Positions 12,340 through 26,263 of a stretch of 64,000 nucleotides of DNA are shown here, one piece after another; the stretch's first letter is position 1; the number at the start of each line of letters is the position of its first letter. This DNA comes from Corynespora cassiicola (taxonomy: Eukaryota > Ascomycota > Dothideomycetes > Pleosporales > Corynesporascaceae): contig JAEUWY010000005.1 of the NCBI GenBank assembly GCA_022059125.1, forward strand, positions 6,324,001-6,388,000, given 5' to 3'. The notes under the pieces were generated by a model. The model was not told the DNA's origin, ran no database searches, and saw only the letters and a program-made list of their open reading frames with translations. Both the position numbers and the translations under genes were made by a program.

Positions 12340-14169
12340 ATGGCCAGTCCAGCAGTCTTGACCCCGGTCAAGAGCCGCTCCTCAGTCTTCTCCACCCGCA
12401 CCGCTGGCGGTCGGATGCCCTTGACGCCCTCTCCCCGCACCCCACGCACCCAGACTCCCGATGTGCAGGCACAAGAGTCGATCCATGGCGGCAGCTTCAT
12501 GTCGCGCATCCAGCGTTCCATCACCAAGGCCACCCGAGATTCTCCCAAGTCCAACATTGCTCGCTCAACACACTCGCCTCGCCGGCTAGAGCTTGGTGTG
12601 TCCGAATGGGAGCTCACTGGAACCGGCAAACCCGCGGCCACCAAGCCAGCTAAGCCTACCAAGGCTACCAAGACCAAGACTACCACCGCCACAAAGACCA
12701 AGAAGGAGGGCATCCGGTCGAGGCCCACCAAGACTCGCATCACATACAACTCTGCCGACCGTTTCATCCCCAACCGTTCGGCTAGCGAGGCCATTTGCAA
12801 CGTCGGAACTGGCAAGGCTGATATGGATCAGCGCCCCAAGTCGAGTTCGACTAGCGAAGGCTCCACTGTGCTTGCCAATGCTGCCAGTGCTTTCGACCTC
12901 GGTGGTCGTGGATCCGAGGAGGATGCAACTCTCTCTTTGGAGGGTCTGAACCTTGACGACGACGAGGAGGAGGGCCGCCCGCGCTCCAAGCCCGGCCCCG
13001 ACACTGTTGCATACCAGTCCGAGCTCGCATCTGCATGCGGCGTCAACCTCAACACGCGCATTCTTGCATTCAAGCCTGCCCCTCCCGAGTCATCGAAGCC
13101 AATCGACCTTCGTTCTCAGTACAACCGTCCCCTCAAGCCTGCCAACGGCGTCAACGCCCAGAGCCGCCGTCGCATCCCATCGGCACCCGAGCGTGTCCTC
13201 GATGCCCCTGGTCTTCTTGATGACTACTACCTCAACCTCCTCGATTGGTCCTCTGGCAACCAAGTTGCTATTGGCCTCGAGCGCTCCGTCTACATTTGGT
13301 CTGCTGACAGCGGATCCGTCAACTCTCTCCTTGAGTGCCCTACCGACACCTACATCTCCTCCGTCAAGTGGTCGGGCGACGGCGCCTACGTTGGTGTCGG
13401 TCTCGGCAGCGGCGAGGTTCAGATCTGGGACGTTGAGGAGGGCACCAAGCTCCGCAGCATGTATGGCCACGACACCCGTGTTGGTGTCATGGGATGGAAC
13501 AAGCACATTCTCTCTACTGGAGCTCGCTCTGGTCTTGTCTTCAACCACGATGTCCGCATTGCCCAGCACAAGGTCGCTGAGCTCGTCTCGCACACTGGTG
13601 AGGTTTGCGGCCTCGAATGGCGTGCCGATGGTGCCCAGCTCGCCACTGGTGCCAACGACAACCTCGTCTCCATCTGGGATGCGCGCTCGCTTGCCGCTCC
13701 CAAGTTCACCAAGACCAACCACCGTGCTGCCGTCAAGGCTGTCTCGTGGTGCCCTTGGCAATCCAACCTCCTCGCGACTGGTGGTGGATCCAACGACCGC
13801 CAAATCTACTTTTGGAACACCACCACCGGAGCCCGTGTCAACCACATCCCCACCGACTCTCAGGTGACTAGCTTGCGCTGGAGCACCCACTACAAGGAGA
13901 TTGTCAGCAGCGGCGGTTTCCCTGACAACAGCCTCAGCATCTGGAGCTACCCCTCTGGCGTGAAGAACATGGAGATTCCCGCTCACGAGTCTCGTGTCCT
14001 GCACAGCTGCTTGAGCCCCGATGGTCAGATGCTCGCCACCGCTGCTGCCGATGAGTCTCTCAAGTTTTGGAAGGTCTTCGAGAAGAAGCCTGGCCAGCCT
14101 TCCATTGTCGCTGCCGGCTCTGCCTCGACCAAGTCTGCTGGCGCTTCCAAGCAAATGACCATCCGCTAG
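12340..14169 (+). CDS. cdc20: APC/C activator Cdc20 (Fizzy family, Slp1-type), 609 aa
   Basis: Single-exon gene. Cdc20 binds the anaphase-promoting complex and presents securin and cyclin B for ubiquitination; it is also the target of the spindle checkpoint. Visible hallmarks are the C-box DRFIPNR (about residue 140), the Mad2-interaction motif RILAFKPAPP (about residue 240), the RRRIPSAPERVLDAPGLLDD entry strand, then a seven-bladed WD40 propeller (about 285-590) with WD-type repeats such as VQIWDVEEG, VSIWDARS and LSIWSYP. The protein ends in Ile-Arg, the IR tail that docks on the APC/C. Several SP/TP sites in the N-terminus (SPRR, TPSPRTP) look like CDK sites. The entry strand and the Mad2 motif favour Cdc20 over its relative Cdh1. 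A Lys/Thr-rich insert (about residues 97-130) is low complexity. Confidence 0.96.
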   Translation: MASPAVLTPVKSRSSVFSTRTAGGRMPLTPSPRTPRTQTPDVQAQESIHGGSFMSRIQRSITKATRDSPKSNIARSTHSPRRLELGVSEWELTGTGKPAATKPAKPTKATKTKTTTATKTKKEGIRSRPTKTRITYNSADRFIPNRSASEAICNVGTGKADMDQRPKSSSTSEGSTVLANAASAFDLGGRGSEEDATLSLEGLNLDDDEEEGRPRSKPGPDTVAYQSELASACGVNLNTRILAFKPAPPESSKPIDLRSQYNRPLKPANGVNAQSRRRIPSAPERVLDAPGLLDDYYLNLLDWSSGNQVAIGLERSVYIWSADSGSVNSLLECPTDTYISSVKWSGDGAYVGVGLGSGEVQIWDVEEGTKLRSMYGHDTRVGVMGWNKHILSTGARSGLVFNHDVRIAQHKVAELVSHTGEVCGLEWRADGAQLATGANDNLVSIWDARSLAAPKFTKTNHRAAVKAVSWCPWQSNLLATGGGSNDRQIYFWNTTTGARVNHIPTDSQVTSLRWSTHYKEIVSSGGFPDNSLSIWSYPSGVKNMEIPAHESRVLHSCLSPDGQMLATAAADESLKFWKVFEKKPGQPSIVAAGSASTKSAGASKQMTIR

Positions 14170-14791
14170 ATTATCGTACAATACGAAATCGGCGACGAAC
14201 TCTTAATGGAATTGAAAACAACGTCCTGCAGTCAATCGACATGCGGACGGTAACAACCAACGGCTTGCGCAATGGAGCCAAGGATTATCCGACTCTACGC
14301 GCAACGGTAAGTTGGTAAGTATGCTCTCGTTTGGGTATGTGACGCGGTCCTGTCTCCAGGCCTCCACATCTACCCTCGGAAATCTGTCATTTGGCTGGGT
14401 TTACTCCTTGAACACTGTCAACTCATTTCAGCGAGGCGTCTCGGAAGATTAAGCATGGTCGGTGTTTTGTTGGCATCTTTCGAACGTACTCGGATACGTG
14501 TTCATGAACTTTACGACTCTGGGCTCAGTCAATGGTTTTGTCAATGGCGCTTGTTATGGCCAATGGGTTTTCGGGGTGTGCATTTTCAAGGATTAGGGAG
14601 GTGCAAATGGATACCCGGATAATAATCAATGATATCAAAAAGTCTAAAAACTCTTCAAATGAGGTCTTGTTGCTGGTGTCGTGGAGTCTGCACGTGCTCG
14701 GTTGGCCATTATTACGTCAGCTGACAGTCTGGGGCCTGTTTCTCCCCCACGAAAAGCCACTCCCACCACATATCATTATAGCCACACTGCC
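14170..14791. other. Spacer between cdc20 and the F-box gene
   Basis: 622 bp between two plus-strand genes. It should hold the cdc20 3' untranslated region and the promoter of the F-box gene. The frame of the F-box gene stays open upstream to 14681, but that stretch has no good start context or domain content. Nothing else was recognised. Confidence 0.5.
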
Positions 14792-16570
14792 ATGGCATGT
14801 TCGATTGAAGAAAAGCTTCCTGAAGAGCTTCTTGATTTCATAATTTCGTTGGCTGCCTGGGATTGTCTTCCTCAGTTATGTCTTGTATCCAAGACGATCA
14901 ACCGACTTGCTACCCCACATCTTTACGCAGACATCCATCTCAAAGACTTTAGGATTGTCGGCCTGCCCGCTTTCGCATATTTCATGTTTACATCGCCAAT
15001 CCATGCTGCTCTCGTCAAATCGCTTGTAATTCTCGACACTTGGCCCGCAATCGAGGAGCCATCCAAAGAATGGGCATGGCCATGCGTCAAAGGTCCCCAT
15101 CTAGAGACACTATTAAGAAAAAAATGCGCCGAGTATACGTTCAACGACAAGGAAGCTTCTGAAATGTATAAGAAGCTTGAGTCTGGCACAAACAACGACG
15201 CCATCCTTGTATTCTTGCTTGTCAGCTTGCCAGGACTTCAGAGGCTGAACATCAATTTTGGAATAGGAAAAGTTCATATAGATTTTGTTACAATGTGGCC
15301 AGTTATCATGAACCGGATAACATCTATTAGTGGTTCGACATTACACCTCTCTGACAGATCACAGACGGTAAACACAACTACCCCTTCCGTCCCCATTGAC
15401 GTGATGGTTCCCGGAGCAGAAACCAGATATTCAGACTTTACAGTTTATCTTGCAACGCTCATCCAACTACCCAACCTGCGCTCCATATACGCATTGAAGT
15501 TGGGCGATAACGAGGAGGACCCAGACCCGGAGACCAGTGCGTTTGCAAAACTGAAGCCACGCTCATGCCCGGTGGAATGCATTGAAATGCGAATCTCTAG
15601 ACTCCACATGCTCAACTTCCAGTACTTGTTGGATGCGACTATCCCAGGGAAGCTGAAGTCCTTCAGCTACGAAGTCGGAAACCCATCAGCTTGGTGCGAT
15701 ATGGACCACCAAATTATCATGGAGAGTCTTCAACCGCACCACAATTCATTGACAGCCTTGAGTCTCAGTCATGAGGACTACTATCCCTACAAATGGGGAC
15801 ATGAATCTGACAGGCCGTGCCCATGCTCTTTTGTCGCCTTTTCCGCCCTCGAACGTCTACAAGTCGCGCCAGTATACATCTGGGGCCATGAGGGCTTCAC
15901 CGACAAAGCCAGGTTAAACACCCCAGAAACTATAGAGATGCTCATAAACGCGCTCCCAAAGAATTTGTCGGAGCTCTGGATAGCCAAGGCTCATCATCAG
16001 GAGATTGAAAACAAAGATCCGGCGACCGAATTCGTACCGAAATTTCTACTCCCCGCCATCGAACTAGTCGTTCAGAGCAAATCAAAATCTTTTCCGAAGC
16101 TCGAGAGCCTGCGTATAGAATTGAGATTACTAGACTGGGAAACTGAGTGGTTTGATGATTTGGCATCGCTCTGCAGAAAGGCAACCGCCAATGGCATACA
16201 GAGCACCATCATCTTACATGGTATGTTGGACAGATATGGCGATCTAATCGAGAAGCAACGGTGGGGGTGGAACGAAGACGTGGATTGGGAACCTTCTTGT
16301 TACAGCACAGATCGACAATGTGCCAGGATATGGATCAATGCGGCGGAACAGCAGGACCTGGCTCAAACATTGAGGGATTTGAGAGCTCGGTTCGAGGAAG
16401 AAAGGGGAAAGTTGGACACGGCCATACGCGAATTGGTCGAGCTGGGATACCTGTGCTGGGATTGCCAGCGTGATCCGGCATACAAGGTCGACAATAAAAT
16501 TGATCTAGATCGGATTGCACGGTTTGTTGAGGAACGTCTTGGTACGAAATCATGCTGGAACGGAAGCTGA
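14792..16570 (+). CDS. F-box protein, 592 aa
   Basis: Single open frame. The start at 14792 (MACSIEEKLPEELLDF) is preferred to the longer open frame because it sits in a GCCATGG context and directly precedes the F-box. The F-box spans about residues 5-45, with LPEELLDFIISL, LCLVSKTIN and LATPHLYADIHL. The remainder is Leu-rich with spaced helices and probably forms a degenerate substrate-binding domain of the type found in many fungal F-box proteins; no regular LRR consensus is visible. A Cys pair (YLCWDCQRDPAYK) lies near the C-terminus. It would recruit a substrate to an SCF ubiquitin ligase; the substrate is unknown. It is convergent with the transcription-factor gene 212 bp downstream. 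Confidence 0.82.
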   Translation: MACSIEEKLPEELLDFIISLAAWDCLPQLCLVSKTINRLATPHLYADIHLKDFRIVGLPAFAYFMFTSPIHAALVKSLVILDTWPAIEEPSKEWAWPCVKGPHLETLLRKKCAEYTFNDKEASEMYKKLESGTNNDAILVFLLVSLPGLQRLNINFGIGKVHIDFVTMWPVIMNRITSISGSTLHLSDRSQTVNTTTPSVPIDVMVPGAETRYSDFTVYLATLIQLPNLRSIYALKLGDNEEDPDPETSAFAKLKPRSCPVECIEMRISRLHMLNFQYLLDATIPGKLKSFSYEVGNPSAWCDMDHQIIMESLQPHHNSLTALSLSHEDYYPYKWGHESDRPCPCSFVAFSALERLQVAPVYIWGHEGFTDKARLNTPETIEMLINALPKNLSELWIAKAHHQEIENKDPATEFVPKFLLPAIELVVQSKSKSFPKLESLRIELRLLDWETEWFDDLASLCRKATANGIQSTIILHGMLDRYGDLIEKQRWGWNEDVDWEPSCYSTDRQCARIWINAAEQQDLAQTLRDLRARFEEERGKLDTAIRELVELGYLCWDCQRDPAYKVDNKIDLDRIARFVEERLGTKSCWNGS

Positions 16571-16782
16571 AAAATATATGGCAGGACATCCTATGGCTGT
16601 AGACCTGGCTTGACTTCATTTCCGCAACAATAGTTTATATCTAAATGCTGTGTTTACACGCTGTTTATTTGGAGCAAGCAATTACTACTGTAGCATAATG
16701 CGCAACCAAAAAGATGTTTTTTTCTTTATCAATTATTTGAAGCTACTTAACCAATGGTACTACCTTTTGGACTGCCAGCCCG

Positions 16783-18652
16783 TCAGTTGACTGATGGAAC
16801 GCCATTTTCATCCATTATAGTATGGAATATATTCTCTAGGATTGAGCGCATGGCTTTGACATCCCCAGCATTGGGTTCCCAGCGCTTCAAGATTATGATG
16901 GCTGTCGTAATAACTGCTTCCCAGTTTGGTGGTGGCACAATCTCGACATCCGACCTGATTACTACAGCAAGTATGACAAGAGCACAAGTAAAATTGGATC
17001 GGCAAATTGCCCAAATCATTCCATGCCGCTGATGCTGGTTGATGTGAGTGATGCTCGTCGCGCAGAGTAACACATACTCTTGGGCAGCGGAATGTATTTG
17101 TGGAGTCAGTGGCTCTCCTATTGGCCGGTGAATAGCATAATAGAAGAGAGGCCTAAGCACACAGCTTTGCCAGTGTCGGAATCGACCCTGTAGGTTGAAG
17201 GATAGCTCATTGTCCGGTCGTTCCAGGGGGTCGAATCGAATCGATGCAGGAAGATGCGAGTACCACAGTCGCATCTGGCGCTCTGACTCTTCATATTGTG
17301 ATGCAAGGAATTGTGTATGGCTGACCCAGTATTGCTCGCCTTTACGATAAAGAAGCCATAGGGTATCACTGATTGTGCGTTGCAGAGATACCTCGGCCAA
17401 GTAAAAGAACCAACTGCGCTCTTCTTGCCATATTTCATCTTCCTCGGAGGAACCGGAAATATTTACGTCCGAGGCGAATGTGATGTTTGGAGGTGCGGGG
17501 AATATAGACTCTGGCCGGCTTAATTCTTCAATGCCACTGGGCTTGAAAGGAAGCTCGGCTAAGAGTTCAAGCTCGGTTTTGTAGATTGACCAAAACAATC
17601 GTTGTTCAAGATATTGATCCTGTGTGCTGACATCTTTTGACAATGCACCGGACGAGCTCTGTTTGACGTATGCTTGGAATTTAATGGATGCCTGCTGGAG
17701 GTAGAACCAGGCCTGAACCGGATTGAAGGCATACCTCTCGTATACTGAAGCAAAAAACAAGCACTGGATATCTACCAGAGTATAGTCCAGAAGACCGATG
17801 CGCTTTTTTGCAGCCATGTAGTAGGCTTCGGCTAATAGAGCGTCTTCTTTCTGTGAGTATTCCACCTCGGATGACCGTGAAGCTCTGTCGGGGTCCCATG
17901 GCGAGGTGTAGCATGCAATTGCACATGCAACCAGCTGATCTCCATTAGCTACTCTCAATTTAATGAACATTTATACAACTTACAACCAAACACGTATTGC
18001 CATCCCAGCCCAAACCGTTCTCTGTCAAGACTTTCGCGTGCTCGACCAATTGTGACCCTTGAAGAAGTGGGTTCCTGGGGTGTACATGCGCTAAGAATTT
18101 CCGACACAATGGAACGTAAAGATGGTCCGGGATCCCGGCAGCACCGGTATGATTTATACCAAGCGACGTGTTTTGGCCATGGTGAAGTGGGAAGGAATCG
18201 ATGGCAGCATCTCTCGGATCTATCTTGCTGGCGAATATGGGCCAGCGCAGTAGACTTTCGCAACGTGTAGTATCATGCATTGGCGTGTTGTTTGACACAA
18301 TTGGCTGGTCACTTTTCGGTATTGAGCATGTGGATGGGCTATTTGCGTGTATGGTGTCTTGAAACGGTAGTGCATCGTGGAGCTCTCCAGGGCTAGCAGA
18401 GATGCCTTGTGTAATTTGGGCTCTGGTGCTGAGTAACGCCTCAATAGCATCCAGACGCTTCAAAATGTGACGCTCACCCGGCGTACTCTCCTGCCCAGTT
18501 TCAGAACCATTGTCCCAGATGCAAGTCGCACCGTGGTGACGGCAAAAGCCACAGACGGGTTTGATACCGTCACAACGAGACTTTCGTAAACGACAAAATT
18601 GGCAAGCGATGACTGCTCGCTTTCTTCGGGCAAGTTTGGTGGCTGCAGACAT
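16783..18652 (-). CDS. Zn2Cys6 fungal transcription factor, 606 aa
   Basis: Two exons, 18652-17984 and 17934-16783, are joined at a 49-bp intron (GTAAGT donor, GCTAAT branch). The N-terminus carries a basic stretch and the binuclear zinc cluster CQFCRLRKSRCDGIKPVC followed by GFC and C (spacing C-x2-C-x6-C-x6-C-x2-C-x6-C, residues 17-45), then a linker with a short coiled-coil-like segment (ILKRLDAIEALLS). The second exon is the fungal-specific transcription-factor middle homology region: all-helical, with PRNPLLQGSQLVEHAK, DRASRSSEVEYSQKEDALLAEAYY-type and YERYAFNPVQAWFYLQQAS-type segments. It is nuclear and the DNA target is unknown. It lies next to the sulfatase/transporter pair and is the only Zn2Cys6 gene in the window, so it could regulate those neighbours or the distant tailoring cluster; neither is shown. 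Confidence 0.92.
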
Positions 18653-19042
18653 GAGAAATGTGGATGCGTATCGACGGGGAAGAGCGGAGATGTGACCTCG
18701 GCGGTGGCCATGGTATGTAAATACTGCCGATGCTTTGCGCTATGCTGCAAGTAGACTAGAATCGCATCACCAACCCCACCTCCACATTTTCAAATCTCCA
18801 TATTTGTTGGCCCGATCCAATCATATTAGGCTTGACGGGATTTGATAGACTAAAAACGCAATCCGCGCACAGCATTGCACCATCCACCCCATAGACCCAC
18901 ACTTGCAACCTCACAACAACAACAATGCCCAAGCCAACGCTGTAGGCGTAGTAGCTGCGGAAGCCAATTCAAGAGCGTGAATTCAACATCTATTGCTAAT
19001 GGCCATTTGTTCGTAATGACATACAAGGTTGGATATTGCTGG
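18653..19042. other. Spacer upstream of the Zn2Cys6 gene
   Basis: 390 bp between the start of the regulator gene and the stop of the sulfatase gene, both on the minus strand. It holds the regulator's promoter and the sulfatase 3' end. The plus strand has an open frame here and into the sulfatase, which is a shadow of that gene. Confidence 0.5.
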
Positions 19043-21343
<2,301 letters not shown>

Positions 21344-23056
21344 ATGTCTTTGCCGTCCCCAGGTAAGGCTGGTGTACAGAGATTTAGAGAATGCTTCAAC
21401 TTCCGCCTTTTCTATTCCTGCGCGATGATCGCGCTATCACAGGTCAACTTTGGTATGGACCAGGGGGCTTTTACAAACACTCAGGCAATGTCTGCATTTA
21501 CAATCAAGTTTGGAGTGTACAATGAAGTAAAGGGAAAGCAAGTGTTACCAATCATCATGTTCAGCATGCACTAACCGCCGACTATTAGATATGAGCTGGA
21601 ATCCTACTTTTTATCCTTACTCAACAGCCTGAATTACATTGGATTTGCGTTCGGCCTCGTCACCGGAAATCTACTCAGCGCAAGGATTGGGAGAAAAAAG
21701 TGCTTCGCCGTCATGGCAGTTTGGGCCATTGCAGGCGCCACCATCTGCATCACCTCGCAGAGCCGATGGCAAATGCTGGCCGGACGCATAGTCGCATACG
21801 TCTACATTGGAATGGAACTCGCCCTCGTACCCATTCTACAATCTGAACTCGTCCCCGCTCCCGTTCGCGGCTTTGTAGTCGGCACCTACCAATCGAGTTT
21901 ACTCCTAGGCAGTCTTATAATGGCTCTCATATGCCGTGGTACCAGCACAATCACCGGCGACAATTCGTGGAAGATACCATTGGGATTGCTGTATATCGTC
22001 CCCGTGATACTCTTGTGCGGGATTTGGTATGTTCCAGAGTCGCCGCGTTGGCTTCTTTCGGAAAACCGTCCTGAAGAGGCCTGGGAAAATCTCAAGCTGT
22101 TGCGGGAGGGCAAGTTTACGGAAGAACAGATCCACAAGGAGTTCCTTGAGTTTCAGAGTACACTTACAAGAACGGTGGAGAAGGGAAGTTTTGCAGAGCT
22201 CTTTCAAGGTCGTGAGTTGATTGTCCATCTTAACTTGCAAGGACGGCTTATGCTGATTAATGACATGAAGGAAATTTGAAGAGAACCATGATTGTCATCG
22301 GAGTGAATGTGTGTTTGCACATTACAGGCCAGAACTTTGCATCTGTTTATGGTACCATCTTCATACGCGACATTGGGGTGGTCGATCCCTTCTCCATGTC
22401 CTCTGGGAACTCGGCTGTTAGCATCGTCTTTGTGCTCATTTCGCAGTATCTCACTGACATGACGGGCAGAATGTAAGTCATTCCTCGCACAACGAAGTGA
22501 GTTGATGAAATGCTAATCAGTCAGACCCCTGCTATTGACGGGTGCCGTCATCCAGCTTGGCGCTCTAATGACCATGGGTGGCTTGGGAACAGACGCGAAC
22601 CCATCCCAGTCCGTCAAAGCCGGCATTGTAGCAATGCTTACCGTTTTTGCTGCCGGTTTCGCGCTCGGATGGGCTCCCCTGTCGCACGTCGTTGCCGCTG
22701 AGATTCCCACTCAGCGTCTGCGTGACAAGACATATGCACTGGGCTCCATCTTCAACATTGCCATACAATTCGCCGTCTCGTTTAGCATCCCGTATCTTCT
22801 CAACGATGCAGGCCTAGGGAGTAAGATTGGTTTCATATTTGGGTCGACGGCATTCCTTGCTTTGGTGTTCACGTGGTTCTGCGTGCCAGAGTGTAGTGGA
22901 AAGACTTTGGAGGAGATTGATCAGTTGTTCTTGGAAAATGTCCCGATCCGCCAATTTGGCAAGGTGAGCACGAGGCACCATGTTGAAGTGTTTGAAGAAG
23001 AGGAGAGTGCTGGGGGAAAAGGGATCATGATAAGCACGCAGCCTTCAAATATTTGA
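21344..23056 (+). CDS. MFS transporter, sugar-porter type, 510 aa
   Basis: Four exons, 21344-21526, 21596-22211, 22271-22472 and 22525-23056. About 12 membrane segments are expected. Sugar-porter signatures are present: the GRKKCF loop after TM2, VPESPRWLLSENRPEEAW after TM6, and the C-terminal VPECSGKTLEEIDQLF in place of the usual PETKG motif. QITGQNF-like HITGQNFASVYG marks TM7. Exon 3 joins as QGR/NLKRTM, and exon 4 joins as GRI/PLLLTG. An alternative acceptor four bases upstream of exon 4 would break the frame. The family is usually annotated as hexose or alpha-glucoside transport, but pairing with an intracellular sulfatase suggests an organic sulfate ester or sulfated sugar as substrate (inference). 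It is convergent with the Pof3-like gene. Confidence 0.92.
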
Positions 23057-23368
23057 TACAGATCCAGATCCAGAAGTGGTTTTAGTAGGTATACACTAGA
23101 AACTACTATATGAGCACTCCACGAGTTTTCAAATTCTTGACTGTGAGAGGTGCCAACAACTGTGCATCTATAATTCCCAAGATTGGCGATCAGTACCATG
23201 ATGACTTGCCTGAGATATCTTTAGTAATCTTGCAAACTTGCAGTTTACGTTCTCAACTTCGCAGAAGATAGTGCGCATCGGTGATGCTCAGGGAAGGTGT
23301 ACAATGATGACTTCGAACTTTACGTTGACGAGTCGTAATAGCTTAGCGCGTCTGTATCTTAATGATAA
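23057..23368. other. Convergent 3' spacer
   Basis: 312 bp between the stop codons of two convergent genes. It should carry both terminator and polyadenylation regions. AT-rich near 23350; nothing else recognised. Confidence 0.5.
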
Positions 23369-25130
23369 TTAACCGTAACGGACTTTTCGGCCGCCCGCTG
23401 TAGACTGTCTCATCTTGTAAGCGATAGTTATCCCCCTCTTCTGTGCGTATTCGATGGAGTCTCGACTGGAAATCTCAGCACAACCATCGAGATTCAGCGT
23501 GTGAAGGTCTAGTAGGCCATCAACCAGCATCTTGACACCCGCACCCGTGACTTTTGTATACGAGAGATTGACAACCTGCAGATTGCCGGCAGCACCGACC
23601 AGCCATTCGACCTGATCGTCTCCAATCTGGAGCATGGATAGATCCAGAACCAACAGATGGCTCGAGTATATCCGAGGACAGATGGTGATTTGAGAGTCCT
23701 TTCGCGGGCCGCAAATGTCGGTGGCATCACGAACGCTGAGGAACTGAAGCGACGAGACCGTCGTTCCTGGATCGTAAACCACCATTTCTCCATTCTGATC
23801 TGGGCCTTCACCCAGCATCATGCTCAAATGGTCAACGGTCAAATCGTTCAAGCCAGCAATGTCTAGATGTATCAGGTGAGGCAATGCCAAACTGAATCTT
23901 GGTGAAGGCGTAATAGAGTTGTTTGCGCGGGAAGATGGGGACCGCAACGTCAAGTGAGTGAGACTAAAAGGAAGGCTGGGGAAAAATGCGGGGAATATCA
24001 CCCGAGCCAATGTGAGTTGCGTGAGAGGCATGTCCTTGAAGTTTGAAGCGTCTTCCCCGATCAATTCACCGCTGCCAATTGTCAAGGAATCAAGGAATGG
24101 ACTCGACTGACGTATTTGATCAAGGTGGAATTTGTTAAAATGCCCCTGATAGAGAAGAGACCCCAAGCTGAGGGTGCGCAATTTTGGCCATGTACCTTGT
24201 TCCCAGCTGTCGAATGGGCCCCTATCAATATCGAGAGAGCGGAATTCGGCATGTTCTAGATCCGGCAGCATACGTAAAATTCGGAAACAAGCCCGGCTGT
24301 CAACTCGAGAATGTATTACGATTTTCTGGAGCTTTTTGGCAGACTTGGCGATTTTTACAAGACTCTCGGACAGTTGGACAGGGGCCGACAACAGTTCAAA
24401 AACTAGCAGGTGTTTGGCAGCCGTAGCAAGATCTTCGAGAATGTCGAGTTGTTTGATTCGATGGGCTGCGACTCGCCAAATCTTTCCATCCGACCTTTTG
24501 AAGGCTTCACGAACAAAATTTCTCGATACTTGTCCTCGGGCGCGTGAAAAGTCGAGGTCAGTCCAGAGAGCCGGTTGTTTGGTGAGATGGTACTTCCACC
24601 CTTTGCTGACACGCAGACACTTGACCATTTCTCTGAAATCTAGATGATTCATAATCATGGTTGTCAGCTCGACAGGCAAGATGGTAAAAGGGTCAACGGC
24701 TGTCGGGGGGGACAGTGTGCGAGTGAGCCTGTCATGAAGCTGCTGCAACAACTGGATGATGGGTCAGCAACTATAGACTTGCAACAAAAGCATCAAATCT
24801 TACCTTGTAGTTCTTGTTGTCTAGGGGCACATTTTTCATGCCATATTTGAGAATGCCAATGGCTGTATCGAGCTTGCCGGCCTTTTCCAAGGAGCCGGCG
24901 GTGCGCAAGTATCCTTTGATGTCTTCTTTGCATGCCTTGATCATTGCACGGCCATCTCTTATGGCACCAGTAAGGTCGTTCAGCTTCTCGTAGGTCGCAG
25001 CACGGTGATCGTGAAGCGTCACACTAGGACTGGGTGCAGAAGCAATGGCGTCGGTAAAAGCCACAAGCGCCTTGTCATATTGCTTGAGCTTGAAATAGCC
25101 TCGTCCGAGCTGCAAAAAGTCGTCCGCCAT
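23369..25130 (-). CDS. Pof3-like TPR / F-box / LRR protein, 569 aa
   Basis: Two exons, 25130-24804 and 24751-23369, joined as NKNYK/LLQQLHDRL (GTAAGA donor, GCTGACC branch). Start: the ATG at 25130 (MADDFLQLGRGYFKLKQYDK), which begins directly in the first TPR. Residues 1-105 contain about three tetratricopeptide repeats (GYFKLKQYDKALVAFTDAI, RAATYEKLNDLTGAIRDG, TAGSLEKAGKLDTAIGILK). The F-box follows at about residues 125-165 (FTILPVELTTMIMNHLDF, CLRVSKGWKYHL), then leucine-rich repeats to the end (LTHLTLRSP, LIHLDIAGLNDLTVDHL, LLVLDLSML, LQVVNLSYT, LHTLNLDGCAEIS). The order and length match fission yeast Pof3 (577 aa), an SCF subunit tied to genome stability and telomere silencing. The function here is by family. 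Confidence 0.93.
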
Positions 25131-26263
25131 GGCCGTGTAGATGAGGGATGGTGCAATGGGGCAAGTTCGGAGTTGAGTGGACGCGACGCGCGACGCGCCA
25201 GCTCCGCACGTGAGGAGACCCGTGCATGCGCTCCACCTCTGATTGGCTAGTCTCTCCGGCTGTGTATGGAACCAATCCAGGTCTGCGCTCTTGCGGCTCT
25301 CTAGATACATGCGTCTAGCAATGCTACCTCTATCGTTCGCCCTGCGTCATCCGGAGATTACGCCCAGGTCCAACACCAATGTGCCCAAAAGTCCGTGGCA
25401 GGGTGCATCCAATATGCCCCAGACCCATGCTTTCATCTTCGAATCGGCTCCTTCTCCTTGCGCACTCACAATCAAGGGCAAGCCATTTATCTTGACTAGA
25501 CCAGCAACGAGATGTACTAGACCGATTGCAGGCTACAAAGCCCGTATCCGATTAAACGGTGTTTGGGTCACATCTTGGCACTACATTCGGCCGGAATCTG
25601 CCGAATTGCTGCATGTCAGTGCAGGTGGCGCAGCTACGCCAAGTCCTAGCCACGGTCCCCTTTCATATGCTACCCCTTCTCTATCATCAGCTCCATATAC
25701 TTGATAGTCCACCGCGTATACGAGGTGCAACGCTTGTAACTATACTCCCTAAACTGTATCGAAGTCGCTGCCTTCGAGTTGTACGCCGAACCTTGATGCG
25801 CTGCATCAGTTTGAATCAACTTGAATATACCCGGCATCATCTTAAAGAAACGGATCATTGTTTTATCTTTTCGGCTGTAAACTGATCTGATTGGAAAAAA
25901 TTTGCCACCGTTTCCCACGTGCGCCGAAGTGGCCCCATTCGGCGTCTCTCAATATGGATGGGTTTAGGGTAATCGCTAGTCCGACACGCCAACCCTGGTG
26001 ACATGAGCTTGTCTTACTCGTGTAATATACAGTTGTCTAGCACGTGTTTGTACAAACGAATGCTTCTCCGGGCCACCTACTCGAGTAAGGGTCCGGCTAA
26101 TCGGCGGTTATACGAAACGGGTTGTATTGATGGGGGGTACCAATCTGGTCATTCGGCTCCTGGACTCAAAGGATGAGTACTTTATATTCGGCAGCGTTCC
26201 GGCAGACGGATGAAGCTCCATCTTGTCACTCTTTACTGAAGCAACACACTCCTTGGGGCACTC
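25131..26263. other. Divergent spacer, Pof3-like gene and secreted-protein gene
   Basis: 1.13 kb without convincing coding sequence. A promoter role for both flanking genes is expected. The plus-strand open frames at 25243-25885 show no domain or codon structure and lack homologous-looking motifs. Confidence 0.5.
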